A DNA stretch of 64,000 nt from an uncultured Bacteroides sp. GTDB lineage: Bacteria; Bacteroidota; Bacteroidia; Bacteroidales; Bacteroidaceae. Positions 25,270 through 34,432 of the stretch are shown here, piece by piece. The number at the start of each line of letters is the position of its first letter. Within the stretch, counting starts at the first letter, position 1. The notes below the pieces were generated by a model that saw nothing but the letters and a program-made list of their open reading frames with translations, did no database searches and was not told where the DNA came from. Both the position numbers and the translations under genes were made by a program. The stretch is from the NCBI RefSeq assembly GCF_963678845.1, contig NZ_OY787466.1, positions 1,178,001-1,242,000 of the forward strand. Direction: 5' to 3'.

Positions 25270-26592
25270 ATGTATACTAACAAACAGATTCTAAATGTCA
25301 GCTTTCCAATCTTTTTAAGTCTGCTGGCACAAACCATAATTGGTGTAACAGATACCGCTTTCCTTGGCAGAGTAGGAGAAGTGGAGCTGGGAGCATCTAC
25401 TATGGGCAGTCTGTTTTATATTTGTGTTTTTACCATTGCCTTTGGGTTTAGTACCGGATCTCAAATTATCATTGCCCGCAGAAACGGTGAACAAAGATAC
25501 AAGGATGTGGGACCTGTGATGATTCAGGGAAGCTTCTTTTTATTGATAATGGCTGTCTTTGTTTTTAGCTTGTCCCGGTTTTTTGCACCCAGCATAATGA
25601 GGTTTCTGATTTCGTCCGACAAGATTTTTGATGCTACCATGGCATTCCTTAACTGGCGTGTCTATGGGTTCTTTTTTGCTTTTGTCAATGTTATGTTTCG
25701 TGCGCTGTATATCGGTATTACCCGTACCAGAGTACTAACCATTAGTGCAGCAGTAATGGCATTAGTGAATGTAATACTGGCTTATACCCTCATTTTTGGA
25801 CATTTCGGTTTTCCTAAGATGGGCATTGAGGGAGCAGCAATTGCATCGGTCATTGCTGAGGCTTCTTCAGTCTTGTTCCTCATTGTCTATACGTATATAA
25901 CAGTAAATTTCAGAAAATACGGATTAACTCAGTTCAGATCTTTTGATGTTGATTTATTGATAAGTGTGTTAAGTATTTCTAGCTTTACCATGATGCAGTA
26001 TTTTCTTTCCATGGGCACATGGTTCGTCTTTTTTGTGGCAGTGGAACGTTTGGGACAAAGAGAACTGGCAGTGGCTAATATTGTAAGAAGTATTTACGTG
26101 GTAATGCTTATCCCAGTAAATGCTCTTTCTACCACAACAAATACACTTGTAAGCAACACCATAGGTGCTGGGGGAGTTAGTCAGGTGATGCAGATAATGA
26201 AGAAAATAGCTAAACTGTCTTTCCTTATTGTATTGTCCATTGTGACACTTGCAGCGCTTTTCCCGGAAGCGATATTATCAGTATATACCAATGAAATTGC
26301 GCTGATTAAAGAGTCGGTGAACTCCGTTTATGTTATTTCCATAGCAATGTTGGTAGCATCAGTATCCAATGTTTATTTTAATGGTATATCAGGAACAGGA
26401 AATACTCGTTCGGCATTGATGCTAGAGGCTTTCACGCTTGTTTTTTATACCGGATATATATTTCTGGTGGCCGTTTATTTCAAGGCTCCGGTCGAGATTT
26501 GCTTTGGCATAGAGATACTTTATTATGTACTCTTGTTAATTACCAGCTTTATTTATCTGAAAAAAGCAAATTGGCAGAGTAAAAAGCTCTGA
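25270..26592 (+). CDS. MATE family efflux transporter
   Basis: 440-residue integral membrane protein with twelve predicted helices in two similar halves (first half begins ILNVSFPIFLSLLAQTIIGVTDTAFLGRVG, listed here only as the family landmark SFPIFLSLLAQ...TDTAFLG). MATE proteins export cationic drugs or metabolites using Na+ or H+ gradients; the substrate is unknown. No regulator gene adjoins it. It sits between the rho terminator and the ffh promoter as a single gene. Confidence 0.88.
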   Translation: MYTNKQILNVSFPIFLSLLAQTIIGVTDTAFLGRVGEVELGASTMGSLFYICVFTIAFGFSTGSQIIIARRNGEQRYKDVGPVMIQGSFFLLIMAVFVFSLSRFFAPSIMRFLISSDKIFDATMAFLNWRVYGFFFAFVNVMFRALYIGITRTRVLTISAAVMALVNVILAYTLIFGHFGFPKMGIEGAAIASVIAEASSVLFLIVYTYITVNFRKYGLTQFRSFDVDLLISVLSISSFTMMQYFLSMGTWFVFFVAVERLGQRELAVANIVRSIYVVMLIPVNALSTTTNTLVSNTIGAGGVSQVMQIMKKIAKLSFLIVLSIVTLAALFPEAILSVYTNEIALIKESVNSVYVISIAMLVASVSNVYFNGISGTGNTRSALMLEAFTLVFYTGYIFLVAVYFKAPVEICFGIEILYYVLLLITSFIYLKKANWQSKKL

Positions 26593-26609
26593 AATATGCA
26601 ATAATTTTG

Positions 26610-26617
26610 TATTTTTG
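26610..26617 (+). promoter_or_regulatory. Predicted -7 box for ffh-folD-capA
   Basis: TATTTTTG (TAnnTTTG), 34 bp before the ffh ATG. Confidence 0.5.
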
Positions 26618-26651
26618 CGTCCCTAAACAGGTAATAATAACAATATAAGAT

Positions 26652-27974
26652 ATGTTCGATAATTTAAGTGAAAGACTGGAGAGGTCTTTTAAGATTCTGA
26701 AAGGTGAAGGAAAAATCACCGAGATCAATGTGGCGGAAACTCTGAAAGATGTGCGTAAAGCCCTCTTAGATGCCGATGTGAACTATAAAGTTGCTAAAAC
26801 TTTTACAGATACAGTTAAGGATAAGGCTTTGGGACAGAATGTGCTTACAGCAGTGAAACCAAGCCAGTTGATGGTGAAGATTGTTCACGATGAACTTACC
26901 GAACTGATGGGTGGTGAAACTGTAGATGTAAATATTAAAGGCACTCCCGCTGTAATCCTGATGTCTGGTTTGCAAGGTTCCGGTAAAACAACCTTCTCTG
27001 GTAAGCTTGCAATGATGCTGAAAAACAAACGCGGCAAGAATCCTATGTTGGTTGCCTGTGATGTTTACCGTCCTGCGGCTATCGAACAGTTGCACGTGTT
27101 GGGAGAACAAATAGGAGTTCCTGTATACAGTGAAATAGACAGTAAAGATCCTGTTAAGATTGCCCAGAATGCAATTATTGAAGCGCGCTCAAAAGGATAT
27201 GATCTGGTAATTGTCGATACAGCCGGACGTTTGGCTATTGATGAACAGATGATGAACGAGATTGCTGCTATCAAGGCTGCTATCAAACCGGAAGAAATCT
27301 TGTTCGTGGTCGATTCTATGACTGGTCAGGATGCTGTAAATACTGCTAAAGAATTCAATGACCGTTTAGACTTCAACGGTGTGGTACTTACTAAATTAGA
27401 TGGTGATACTCGTGGTGGTGCCGCTCTTTCTATCCGCTCAGTAGTGAACAAGCCAATTAAGTTTGTGGGTACAGGTGAAAAGATGGAAGCTATAGATCAG
27501 TTCCACCCAGCACGTATGTCCGACCGTATTCTGGGAATGGGTGATATCGTTTCGTTGGTAGAACGTGCTCAGGAACAATACGATGAAGAAGAGGCTAAAC
27601 GTCTTCAAAAGAAAATATCAAAGAATCAGTTCGATTTTAACGACTTCCTAAGCCAGATTGCTCAGATTAAGAAGATGGGTAACCTGAAAGATCTTGCATC
27701 TATGATTCCAGGTGTGGGAAAAGCAATTAAAGATGTTGATATTGATGATAACGCTTTCAAGAGCATTGAAGCAATTATCCACTCAATGACTCCTGCTGAA
27801 AGATCAAATCCGGAGATTATTAACGGATCACGTCGTACCCGTATTGCTAAGGGTAGCGGAACAAACATTCAGGAAGTGAACCGACTGATGAAGCAGTTTG
27901 ACCAGACTCGTAAGATGATGAAGATGGTTACCAGTACAAAGATGGGCAAGATGATGCCTAAAATGAGAAAATAA
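26652..27974 (+). CDS. ffh: Signal recognition particle protein Ffh (SRP54)
   Basis: 440-residue GTPase that binds signal sequences of nascent membrane proteins together with 4.5S RNA. N domain 1-90; G domain with P-loop GLQGSGKTT (106-114), CDVYRPAA, DTAGRL and TKLDGDTRGG; methionine-rich M domain from about 325 (MTPAERSNPEIINGSRRTRI, then KMMKMV). Length and motifs are standard. folD follows 13 bp later. Confidence 0.97.
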   Translation: MFDNLSERLERSFKILKGEGKITEINVAETLKDVRKALLDADVNYKVAKTFTDTVKDKALGQNVLTAVKPSQLMVKIVHDELTELMGGETVDVNIKGTPAVILMSGLQGSGKTTFSGKLAMMLKNKRGKNPMLVACDVYRPAAIEQLHVLGEQIGVPVYSEIDSKDPVKIAQNAIIEARSKGYDLVIVDTAGRLAIDEQMMNEIAAIKAAIKPEEILFVVDSMTGQDAVNTAKEFNDRLDFNGVVLTKLDGDTRGGAALSIRSVVNKPIKFVGTGEKMEAIDQFHPARMSDRILGMGDIVSLVERAQEQYDEEEAKRLQKKISKNQFDFNDFLSQIAQIKKMGNLKDLASMIPGVGKAIKDVDIDDNAFKSIEAIIHSMTPAERSNPEIINGSRRTRIAKGSGTNIQEVNRLMKQFDQTRKMMKMVTSTKMGKMMPKMRK

Positions 27975-27987
27975 ATACATTAAGAAT

Positions 27988-28869
27988 ATGCAATTAATTG
28001 ATGGAAAAGCAATATCGGAACAAGTAAAGCAGGAAATAGCTGCTGAAGTTGCAGAGATAATTGCAAAAGGCGGTAAGCGTCCTCATTTGGCCGCTATCCT
28101 TGTTGGACACGACGGAGGAAGTGAAACTTATGTTGCAGCCAAAGTGAAAGCTTGTGAGGTTTGTGGTTTCAAATCTTCTCTGGTTCGTTTTGAATCGGAT
28201 GTTACAGAAGAAGTGTTGCTGAACAAAGTGAAAGAGTTGAATGAAGATGCTGATGTAGACGGATTCATCGTTCAGTTGCCTTTACCCAAACATATCTCTG
28301 AGCAGAAAGTCATTGAAGCAATTGACTATCGCAAAGATGTGGATGGATTCCACCCAATTAACGTAGGTCGTATGTCTATTGGTCTGCCTTGCTATGTATC
28401 AGCTACTCCTAATGGTATTCTTGAACTGTTGAAACGTTATAAGATTGAAACTAGTGGAAAGAAATGTGTAGTGTTGGGACGTAGTAATATTGTAGGCAAG
28501 CCAATGGCCTCTCTGATGATGCAGAAAGCATATCCGGGCGATGCTACAGTAACTGTATGCCACAGCCGTTCAAAAGACTTGGTTAAAGAATGTCAGGAAG
28601 CTGATATTATCATAGCAGCACTGGGACAACCCAACTTCTTAAAAGCAGAGATGGTAAAAGAAGGTGCGGTAGTAATAGACGTAGGTACAACACGTGTTCC
28701 TTCAGACAAAACGAAGTCAGGATTCAAACTAACAGGAGATGTTCTCTTTGATGAAGTGGCTCCTAAATGTTCATTTATTACTCCCGTTCCAGGTGGAGTA
28801 GGACCTATGACTATTGTTTCTCTGATGAGAAATACTTTATTGGCAGGAAAGAAAGAAATATATAAATAA
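27988..28869 (+). CDS. folD: Bifunctional methylenetetrahydrofolate dehydrogenase / cyclohydrolase
   Basis: 293-residue FolD of one-carbon metabolism, interconverting 5,10-methylene-, methenyl- and 10-formyl-THF with NADP. Motifs: SETYVAAKVKAC with catalytic Tyr48 and Lys54, VQLPLPKHI, DVDGFHPINVGR, the dinucleotide site VLGRSNIVGKPMASLMM, and the C-terminal PVPGGVGPMTIVSLMRNT. The next gene starts 10 bp after its stop. Confidence 0.97.
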   Translation: MQLIDGKAISEQVKQEIAAEVAEIIAKGGKRPHLAAILVGHDGGSETYVAAKVKACEVCGFKSSLVRFESDVTEEVLLNKVKELNEDADVDGFIVQLPLPKHISEQKVIEAIDYRKDVDGFHPINVGRMSIGLPCYVSATPNGILELLKRYKIETSGKKCVVLGRSNIVGKPMASLMMQKAYPGDATVTVCHSRSKDLVKECQEADIIIAALGQPNFLKAEMVKEGAVVIDVGTTRVPSDKTKSGFKLTGDVLFDEVAPKCSFITPVPGGVGPMTIVSLMRNTLLAGKKEIYK

Positions 28870-28879
28870 CATTTCTTCA

Positions 28880-29992
28880 ATGAAACATCTGATCCTTTTG
28901 GTGACTGTTGTTTTCTCTTTTTCATGTAGCTCCCCTTTCCATAAGAAGGAGACTGCTGATTCCAGGGATACAGTGGCTACCAAAAGGATCACTCTTTTAT
29001 TTGCAGGCGACTTTATGCAGCATCAGAAGCAGATTGATGCTGCAGCTACTGATAGTGGATATGATTATCAGGATTGCTTTAGTCAGGTAAAGGAGGAGGT
29101 GAGTAAGGCCGATGTGGCTATAGGTAATTTGGAAGTAACATTGGGTGGCGAGCCTTACGGGGGATATCCCGGATTCAGTGCTCCCGATGAATACATGTAT
29201 GCCATAAAAGATGCAGGCTTTGATGTGATGACACTGGCAAACAATCATTGCCTTGACAGAGGCCGTGCAGGCCTTGAACGAACTATCCATGTACTCGATT
29301 CTTTGAAAGTGCCCCACGTAGGTACATACCTCAATACTGAAGAACGGGAAAGTAAAAATCCTTTGCTTATACAAAAGAATGGTTTTCGCATTGCTTTGCT
29401 TAACTATACCTATGGAACAAACTGTTTAAAGGTCTGTAAGCCCAATGTGGTGAACTATATTGATAGGAATGAGATATTACGCGACATAAAGAAAGCTCGC
29501 GCAAAGAATCCTGATGTTATTATAGCCTGTATGCATTGGGGTACGGAATATCAGTCGGCTCCCGATGCAGAGCAGACAGATCTGGCTAACTGGTTATTTG
29601 CTCACGGTGTAAATCATGTTATAGGTTCTCATCCGCATGTGGTCCAGCCTATGGAGATGCGTTATGATCGCATTAATAAACAACGGCATATATTAGTATA
29701 CTCATTGGGCAATTATCTTTCAGATATGTCTGAGATGAAAACAGATGGCGGAGTTATGTTTAAAATGGAGATATGCAAGGATACCACGGTGCGGGTAGAA
29801 AAGTGTGGTTATAGTTTGGTGTGGACCTCCCGACCGAAGCACAGTGGCGAGAAAAATTATAAAATAATTCCGGCGTCCAGCCCTCGCGAAGAACTTCCTT
29901 TCTGGGCAGCTAACCGACTGAAACTCTTTGTGAAAGACTCCAGAATGCTCTTTGCCACGCATAATAAGGAAATTAAAGAATATGCTTTTTGA
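28880..29992 (+). CDS. CapA/PgsA-family metallophosphatase-like lipoprotein
   Basis: 370 residues. The N-terminus is a short hydrophobic signal ending FSFSC, probably a lipoprotein site with Cys16. The body is the CapA fold related to the poly-gamma-glutamate synthesis protein: LLFAGDFMQHQKQI, VAIGNLEVTLGG, GFDVMTLANNHCLDRG, ACMHWGTEY and HGVNHVIGSHPHVVQPME carry the conserved Asp/Asn/His metal ligands. No other capsule or polyglutamate genes are present, so a role in polymer synthesis is not supported; an envelope phosphatase or hydrolase role is possible. Confidence 0.88.
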   Translation: MKHLILLVTVVFSFSCSSPFHKKETADSRDTVATKRITLLFAGDFMQHQKQIDAAATDSGYDYQDCFSQVKEEVSKADVAIGNLEVTLGGEPYGGYPGFSAPDEYMYAIKDAGFDVMTLANNHCLDRGRAGLERTIHVLDSLKVPHVGTYLNTEERESKNPLLIQKNGFRIALLNYTYGTNCLKVCKPNVVNYIDRNEILRDIKKARAKNPDVIIACMHWGTEYQSAPDAEQTDLANWLFAHGVNHVIGSHPHVVQPMEMRYDRINKQRHILVYSLGNYLSDMSEMKTDGGVMFKMEICKDTTVRVEKCGYSLVWTSRPKHSGEKNYKIIPASSPREELPFWAANRLKLFVKDSRMLFATHNKEIKEYAF

Positions 29993-30012
29993 TAATTTTT
30001 TTATAGCAAAAG

Positions 30013-30043
30013 TTTGGAGAATTAAATATTATGCCTATCTTTG
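30013..30043 (+). promoter_or_regulatory. Promoter of tRNA-His
   Basis: TTTG at 30013-30016 and TATCTTTG at 30036-30043 with a 19-bp spacer, a textbook Bacteroidota promoter, 22 bp before the tRNA. Confidence 0.85.
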
Positions 30044-30065
30044 CACCGCATTAGGAAATAAACAT

Positions 30066-30140
<75 letters not shown>

Positions 30141-30150
30141 CCTAGAAAGC

Positions 30151-30186
30151 AAAAGGTCTTGAATGGTAAATTCAAGGCCTTTTTTT
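30151..30186 (+). terminator. Terminator after tRNA-His
   Basis: AAAAGGTCTTGAA paired with TTCAAGGCCTTTT (one wobble), followed by T6. Confidence 0.85.
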
Positions 30187-30264
30187 ATTGGTATGGTTCA
30201 TTCTTGAAAATTGGCTCATACCGAAGTATTCGGGATCATACCGAAAACCTGTGGGATTTATATT

Positions 30265-31257
30265 TTAAGCAAAAATATTGCATATTCTAAATATAAAGAA
30301 TTTTATATCTCTTACACCTCTTAGTGCGGTTCTAAAAGCTTTAATCTTTGCATTGAATGATTCAGCCGAAGCATTCGTAGCTCGATTCTCAAAATAGTTT
30401 ATAATATTAGCATAGTGTGTTTGAATAGACCTTGCTACAGTCCCAAAAGATAAGAAGCCGGAATTATCTACTTGGTCATACCACCTTGCCAACCTTGTTA
30501 ACGCCACCTCTTTCTGATAACACTGATGATAGATAAGCCCTAATTGTTGTGAGAGGTAGTAGGCTTTCTTTATATCTGGATATTCCCTAAACAAAATAGC
30601 AGCCCTGGTTCTTTGTGAAGGTCCCCACAAAGATTCTTTTTTAAAGAGTAAATAACGACTTCTTGCCAGCAACTGCTTACAAGTATCTCCATTTTCGAAA
30701 ATTACTTGTCTGAAAGATTCTCCCTTTGCTTTAGCTAAGGCCAGTGCATTGGATTCATTATCTATAGCATTCCAACGATGTTTTATTCGCATCTCCTGTA
30801 CTGCTTCATAAGCCAGCTTTTGAACATGAAAACGGTCTGTCACTTGCCTGGCAGGGGGAAAGCAACGATGTATTATTTTCTCCATATTAGAAGCCATATC
30901 CAATGTAACTTCCCGAACTTTCCAGCGAATACGTCGGGATAGACGCATAAGTACAGCACAAACAGTTTCAACATCAGTTCCCTTAACCATAGCTATCAGA
31001 CTACCCTTACGCCCCTTGCCGGATTTATTGGTTACAATAGTGTAAAGCTCTCCTTGTGAGAGCGATGTCTCATCAATACTAATTTGAGAACCAATATTCT
31101 CAGGAAACAATACCCAGTCATGAGCATGTTCTTATTGATTCCAAGACTTAAAATTGCTAAGATGATTCTTGTACTGAGCCTCTAATTGTTTCTCATCAAG
31201 GCCATAATGGATAGCTAAGGAAGCAATGCTAATGGCGTGAGAGTCGATCCATAGCTT
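30265..31257 (-). pseudogene. ISAon1-type transposase (orfB), interrupted by an in-frame stop
   Basis: Catalytic DDE (ISL3-like) part of the transposase. The reading frame is open from 31257 except for a TAA at 31132-31134: upstream it reads DSHAISIASLAIHYGLDEK...FKSWNQ, then stop, then EHAHDWVLFPENIGS and SIDETSLSQGELYTIVTNK to the end. Related transposases read straight through this point, so a sense codon (probably Lys) has become a stop. Downstream 281 residues remain openable from an internal ATG at 31110 but lack the N-terminal part; activity is unlikely. Confidence 0.8.
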
Positions 31258-31588
31258 TTAAAAAAGACGCGAATTCTTCACTGATTCGCGTACCTTGAGC
31301 AACTAATTCCCAATTGCGGGTTACTAACTTTTCCTGGGTATGATTATACCAGCGACGACGACGAATATGAAGAATGCAGCTACGACCACGAATCGGAAAA
31401 TCATACATCTTTATCTCTTCATAAAAACCTTTGCTTTCTAACTTATCAGTGGAATATTCTTCTGGAAGAATATTCTGTTCATCAAAGTGGATATGGACTT
31501 TTTCATCACCTGGTTTAAAGTCAACCAACTCAAAGTAATCAAACAGACCATCAGGAAGGATAAAGCGGAGTAAATCATCGTAACTCAT
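31229..31588 (-). CDS. ISAon1-family transposase N-terminal region protein (orfA)
   Basis: 119 residues from the ATG at 31588 (MSYDDLLRFILPDGLFDYF). The family is recognised by ILPDGLFDYFELVD, FDEQNILPEEY and the C-terminal EFASFLKAMDR. The frame extends upstream to 31678, but that would run out through the terminal inverted repeat and is not credible. It overlaps the orfB frame (+1 relative phase) by about 29 bp. It is the usual companion of the interrupted transposase. Confidence 0.82.
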   Translation of the reverse strand: MSYDDLLRFILPDGLFDYFELVDFKPGDEKVHIHFDEQNILPEEYSTDKLESKGFYEEIKMYDFPIRGRSCILHIRRRRWYNHTQEKLVTRNWELVAQGTRISEEFASFLKAMDRLSRH

Positions 31589-31939
31589 CGTGTATATCTT
31601 TTTTATGGGCAAAGATATAAAATTAAAAGATATTCCCCACAGGTTTTCGGTATGAGCCTTAATTATAAGCATAGTCAACCCAAGTCATAACGAGACAAGG
31701 GTGCTAGAGTGCTAGAGCACCGCTAGAGTAATTCAAAGATGTCTAGCACCTATATAATTCATATATACAGTAACTTAACTACCTACCGCTAGACTGCTAG
31801 AGTATTTTCACAAAATTAAAAATTTATGTAGTGTTTCTGTAAAGTTTCAACCTACCACTCTGGCTTTCCGAAATGATGCGACGGAAGTTTATCCTAACTC
31901 CCGAATAATTTTTTATATCTCAGGCGGGAAGTTGATGTG

Positions 31940-32017
31940 ATCTTGTACAAAATAAATCATTCTTCTGTACAAAAGAATTAATTGTTTTGTACAGAAGAAT
32001 GCATTCTTTTGTACAAG
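31940..32017. repeat. Array of four TGTACA palindromes at exactly 22-bp period
   Basis: TGTACA at 31944, 31966, 31988 and 32010, each within TTGTACAAAA, CTGTACAAAAGAAT or their reverse complements. Spacing is exactly 22 bp three times. The outer and inner pairs are mirror images, so the whole 78-bp block is also one long imperfect inverted repeat centred near 31979. Confidence 0.88.
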
Positions 32018-32055
32018 GATACACAAACTAGTCTAATAACTTTTTAAAAAGTAAA

Positions 32056-32088
32056 CCGGAGTTCCGCTATACTCCGGGCTGCTCTTTT
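32056..32088. terminator. Orphan terminator-like hairpin
   Basis: CCGGAGT (32056-32062) and ACTCCGG (32071-32077), with CTTTTT eight bases further on. No gene precedes it on the + strand, so it may be a relic. Confidence 0.5.
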
Positions 32089-32234
32089 TAATATCACTAG
32101 ATTCATTCATTCCTGAAAAATAATAAACCTCTCGTGAGAGAAGAATAAACCCCGTCGGATATTTATGAAAGACTTGGTGGTGTTTTACTTATAACCAATG
32201 TTTTTGAGTAGATTTACTATTCTTATCAGAAATG

Positions 32235-32281
32235 AAATAGAGGCTGTCCTAATCCATATAAGATTAAGATAACCTCTATTT
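32235..32281 (-). terminator. Terminator of the C1 peptidase gene
   Basis: AAATAGAGG (32235-32243) pairs with CCTCTATTT (32273-32281), with an inner TAATC/GATTA stem. It lies 22 bp past the peptidase stop. Confidence 0.7.
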
Positions 32282-32302
32282 ATTCATCAATCGTTATGGT
32301 TT

Positions 32303-33700
32303 TTATTCCTCGTCAGCAAACATAGGATCCCATGCAGGAAGACGAATTGGCTTTTGTTTCAGAATGTCCAATACCTTTGTTGGTACAAATTTCTTTTCTA
32401 CAACCAAACGGAACATGTATTCATTGAACCATTCATCGGTCATTATTAAGTGACCTTGGTAACCGGCTGTTGCTCCCCAGCTATTCTCAACCATCCATTT
32501 CTTTGGTTTGCCATCTTTATCAAGATCAACAGCCATCAGCGTCATCGCGTGAGAAGAACTACTCGCAAAACTTTGAATGCGTTGCTTTTTATTCATGCCA
32601 AAGTTGGTGCCCATCAATGAAGCATAATCGTAATTGTTTATGTCAAGCAATCCACGATCAGAATTAAGGAACTTGCCTACATCGCAGGAGAAATACATCA
32701 TTGTGCTATCTTTTACAGATTTAATAGCCATCTCCTTAATGTCCTCAATAGGAAGATTCACATACGTCCAGTTCTTACCATCGTAGCGGTGGCGATCGAA
32801 ATCAATCTCATAGCTTTTATAGAACTCACGGCTTGGATCATTCATCAACATTACATAGTTGTTGGTGAGATCTTTATTTACGTATTCATTGAAGAATGAT
32901 AACGGGGTATATTGTTTTGTGTTTATAGGATTTCCTTTTGCATCTTTTCTGGTCCATGTAAATTCAGTAGGAGGGACTCCCAGGTTAAGAACCAGCATGC
33001 GGTAAATTGTACTCAACATTTCAGTCTTACTTTTTTTCAATGCAGCCGGTTTTGCTCCTTTGGCAGCCTCTTCACGCAATTGCAATCCGTATTCGCGAAG
33101 CTTCAGGCCTAGAAGGTTTGCCATCTGAGCCGTATTCTCGCTGCTGTTTGTTTCGGGCATAATCTCTTTTGGAACTAAACCATATTTTCCCACAATGTCT
33201 GATATACCGGTAAACTGTCCGCCGTCACTTAATGGATTTCTGAATAACCAATCCACCATCTTGTCATCCATTGGCTTTTTATATGTATCAATCACACCTT
33301 GTAAAAATAGGTTTGATTTTTCCAGCTGATCCCAGAAAAAGCAATAGTTTTGTGAGAATTCAAACGAACCTAAGCCATACTTTGTAATCATCTTAGATCT
33401 CATCACATTTAGTCCGGTAAACAACCAACAACGTCCCGATTTCTTCTGATCGGCTATTCCCTTTGATTCAACTTTGTTTGAGAAATAAGTATCCATATCC
33501 TTCAGGTTATCCTGGTCTAATGCCAGTTTGCGAATATCACTACCACCTATTGCATTGCGAATAGCTTTGTCTGAAGCCGTAGCCTGATAACTTTGTTTGA
33601 TACTCTGCAGCATCTCACTGGAAATGCCTCCATCGCTTTGTTGAGCATTGGCATAGATAGTCACACCTAAGATAAATGCCGATATAATTCTTTTGTTCAT
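32303..33700 (-). CDS. Exported C1-family cysteine peptidase (bleomycin hydrolase / aminopeptidase C type)
   Basis: 465 residues from the ATG at 33700 (MNKRIISAFILGVTIYANAQ, a signal peptide). Papain-like catalytic residues: Cys in QKKSGRCWLFTGLNVMRSKM, His in SSSHAMTLMAVD, Asn in WMVENSWGATAGYQG. This is the PepC/bleomycin hydrolase arrangement, here exported rather than cytoplasmic as in lactic bacteria. It probably trims peptides in the periplasm. The upstream in-frame ATG at 33751 is excluded because a perfect promoter lies at 33734-33765. Confidence 0.93.
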   Translation of the reverse strand: MNKRIISAFILGVTIYANAQQSDGGISSEMLQSIKQSYQATASDKAIRNAIGGSDIRKLALDQDNLKDMDTYFSNKVESKGIADQKKSGRCWLFTGLNVMRSKMITKYGLGSFEFSQNYCFFWDQLEKSNLFLQGVIDTYKKPMDDKMVDWLFRNPLSDGGQFTGISDIVGKYGLVPKEIMPETNSSENTAQMANLLGLKLREYGLQLREEAAKGAKPAALKKSKTEMLSTIYRMLVLNLGVPPTEFTWTRKDAKGNPINTKQYTPLSFFNEYVNKDLTNNYVMLMNDPSREFYKSYEIDFDRHRYDGKNWTYVNLPIEDIKEMAIKSVKDSTMMYFSCDVGKFLNSDRGLLDINNYDYASLMGTNFGMNKKQRIQSFASSSSHAMTLMAVDLDKDGKPKKWMVENSWGATAGYQGHLIMTDEWFNEYMFRLVVEKKFVPTKVLDILKQKPIRLPAWDPMFADEE

Positions 33701-33733
33701 ACTAGATATACACTTGAATTTATAATTAGAATA

Positions 33734-33765
33734 CAAATGTAGCTCTTCCAATATGTTAAGACAAA
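33734..33765 (-). promoter_or_regulatory. Promoter of the C1 peptidase gene
   Basis: On the minus strand, TTTG (33765-33762), 20-bp spacer, TACATTTG (33741-33734). Leader about 27 nt. Confidence 0.75.
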
Positions 33766-33833
33766 CATTTTAAGTATAAATCGGCATGTAGTTTTTTAGT
33801 CTGACAAAATGTATAGGTAACGGTTAGTATAAG

Positions 33834-34379
33834 TTACAATTTTAATTTGGCCCTATACAAATCCGGATAGATTCGTTTTCCATCCACTTCTTTGCTTTCA
33901 AAAATGATAATTTCAGATATGGTAAATTTCCCCGGTCTTCTTAACTGAAACGAAGAAATATCCGTTTCCATCTCTTTAGGGTGGGAGAGTATAGAGATGT
34001 GAGGACTGAATGGTGACTTCTGCAATTCAAATCCGTTCTTCTCCAGTTCTGTATGAAGATCGCTCCAAATTTGATTCAGCTTTCTCACGCTTCCATTTAT
34101 TCCTGCCCATATTGTATGAGCCCTCTTAAAAGACGGGAAGGCACCTATTCTGTCAATATTCAGCCTGAACGCCTTTTTATCAGAAACTACGGTATCCACT
34201 ATTTTAGCCAATACAGGAATTGTTTCAGGAAGCACTTCTCCCAGAAACTCCAGCGTAATGTGAAGATACTTTGCCGACTTCCACGAACCTTTTACTCCCA
34301 GTTTCTTTAACTGTAACTGCGATTCAAGAAGGGATTCCTTTACGCAGGCCGGCAGATCAACTCCAATGTATATTCTCAT
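33834..34379 (-). CDS. thpR: RNA 2',3'-cyclic phosphodiesterase (2H family)
   Basis: 181 residues from the ATG at 34379 (MRIYIGVDLP). Two HxTx/HxSx motifs of the 2H phosphoesterases are present: HITLEFLG and HISILSHP, along with the FPSFKRAHTIWAGI segment typical of ThpR/LigT. It opens 2',3'-cyclic phosphate RNA ends to 2'-phosphates; the reverse ligase activity was seen in vitro. The frame extends to 34430 but the family start is at MRIYIG. It starts 54 bp after the stop of the upstream lipoprotein gene. Confidence 0.92.
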   Translation of the reverse strand: MRIYIGVDLPACVKESLLESQLQLKKLGVKGSWKSAKYLHITLEFLGEVLPETIPVLAKIVDTVVSDKKAFRLNIDRIGAFPSFKRAHTIWAGINGSVRKLNQIWSDLHTELEKNGFELQKSPFSPHISILSHPKEMETDISSFQLRRPGKFTISEIIIFESKEVDGKRIYPDLYRAKLKL

Positions 34380-34432
34380 AATTGTTCTTATTACTATCTT
34401 CAAAACAAAAACAAAAATGAATTGGTTCAAAA

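Larger units (their letters stand above)
30233..31658 (-). mobile_element. Decayed ISAon1-type insertion sequence, about 1.43 kb
   Basis: Ends are a 23-bp inverted repeat with one mismatch: GGATCATACCGAAAACC... from 30233 and its counterpart (GGCTCATACCGAAAACC... on the minus strand) ending at 31658. Between them are the two reading frames typical of ISAon1-type elements. No target duplication is visible. A second copy of the outermost 13 bases, GGCTCATACCGAA, lies at 30213-30225, 20 bp outside the left end, possibly a remnant of another copy. The element begins about 90 bp downstream of tRNA-His. Confidence 0.8.
31659..32302. other. Gene-free accessory stretch with two repeat clusters
   Basis: No credible gene on either strand in 644 bp. 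It contains a cluster of GCTAGA motifs (31703, 31711, 31722, inverted at 31742, then 31788 and 31796), the TGTACA palindrome array (31940-32017), a terminator-like hairpin at 32056-32090 and the terminator of the downstream peptidase gene at 32235-32281. It separates a decayed IS from a chromosomal peptidase gene and may be residue of lost accessory DNA. Confidence 0.6.

Noticed and set aside
30265..31110. Shorter transposase starting at 31110 as an intact gene
   Set aside because: Upstream in-frame sequence clearly belongs to the same protein family and is cut off by one TAA, so this is a truncated transposase.
31229..31260. Programmed -1 frameshift on the T-rich slippery stretch between orfA and orfB
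   Set aside because: A -1 shift from orfA leads to a third frame that stops quickly; orfB is in the +1 phase, so this stretch does not explain its expression.
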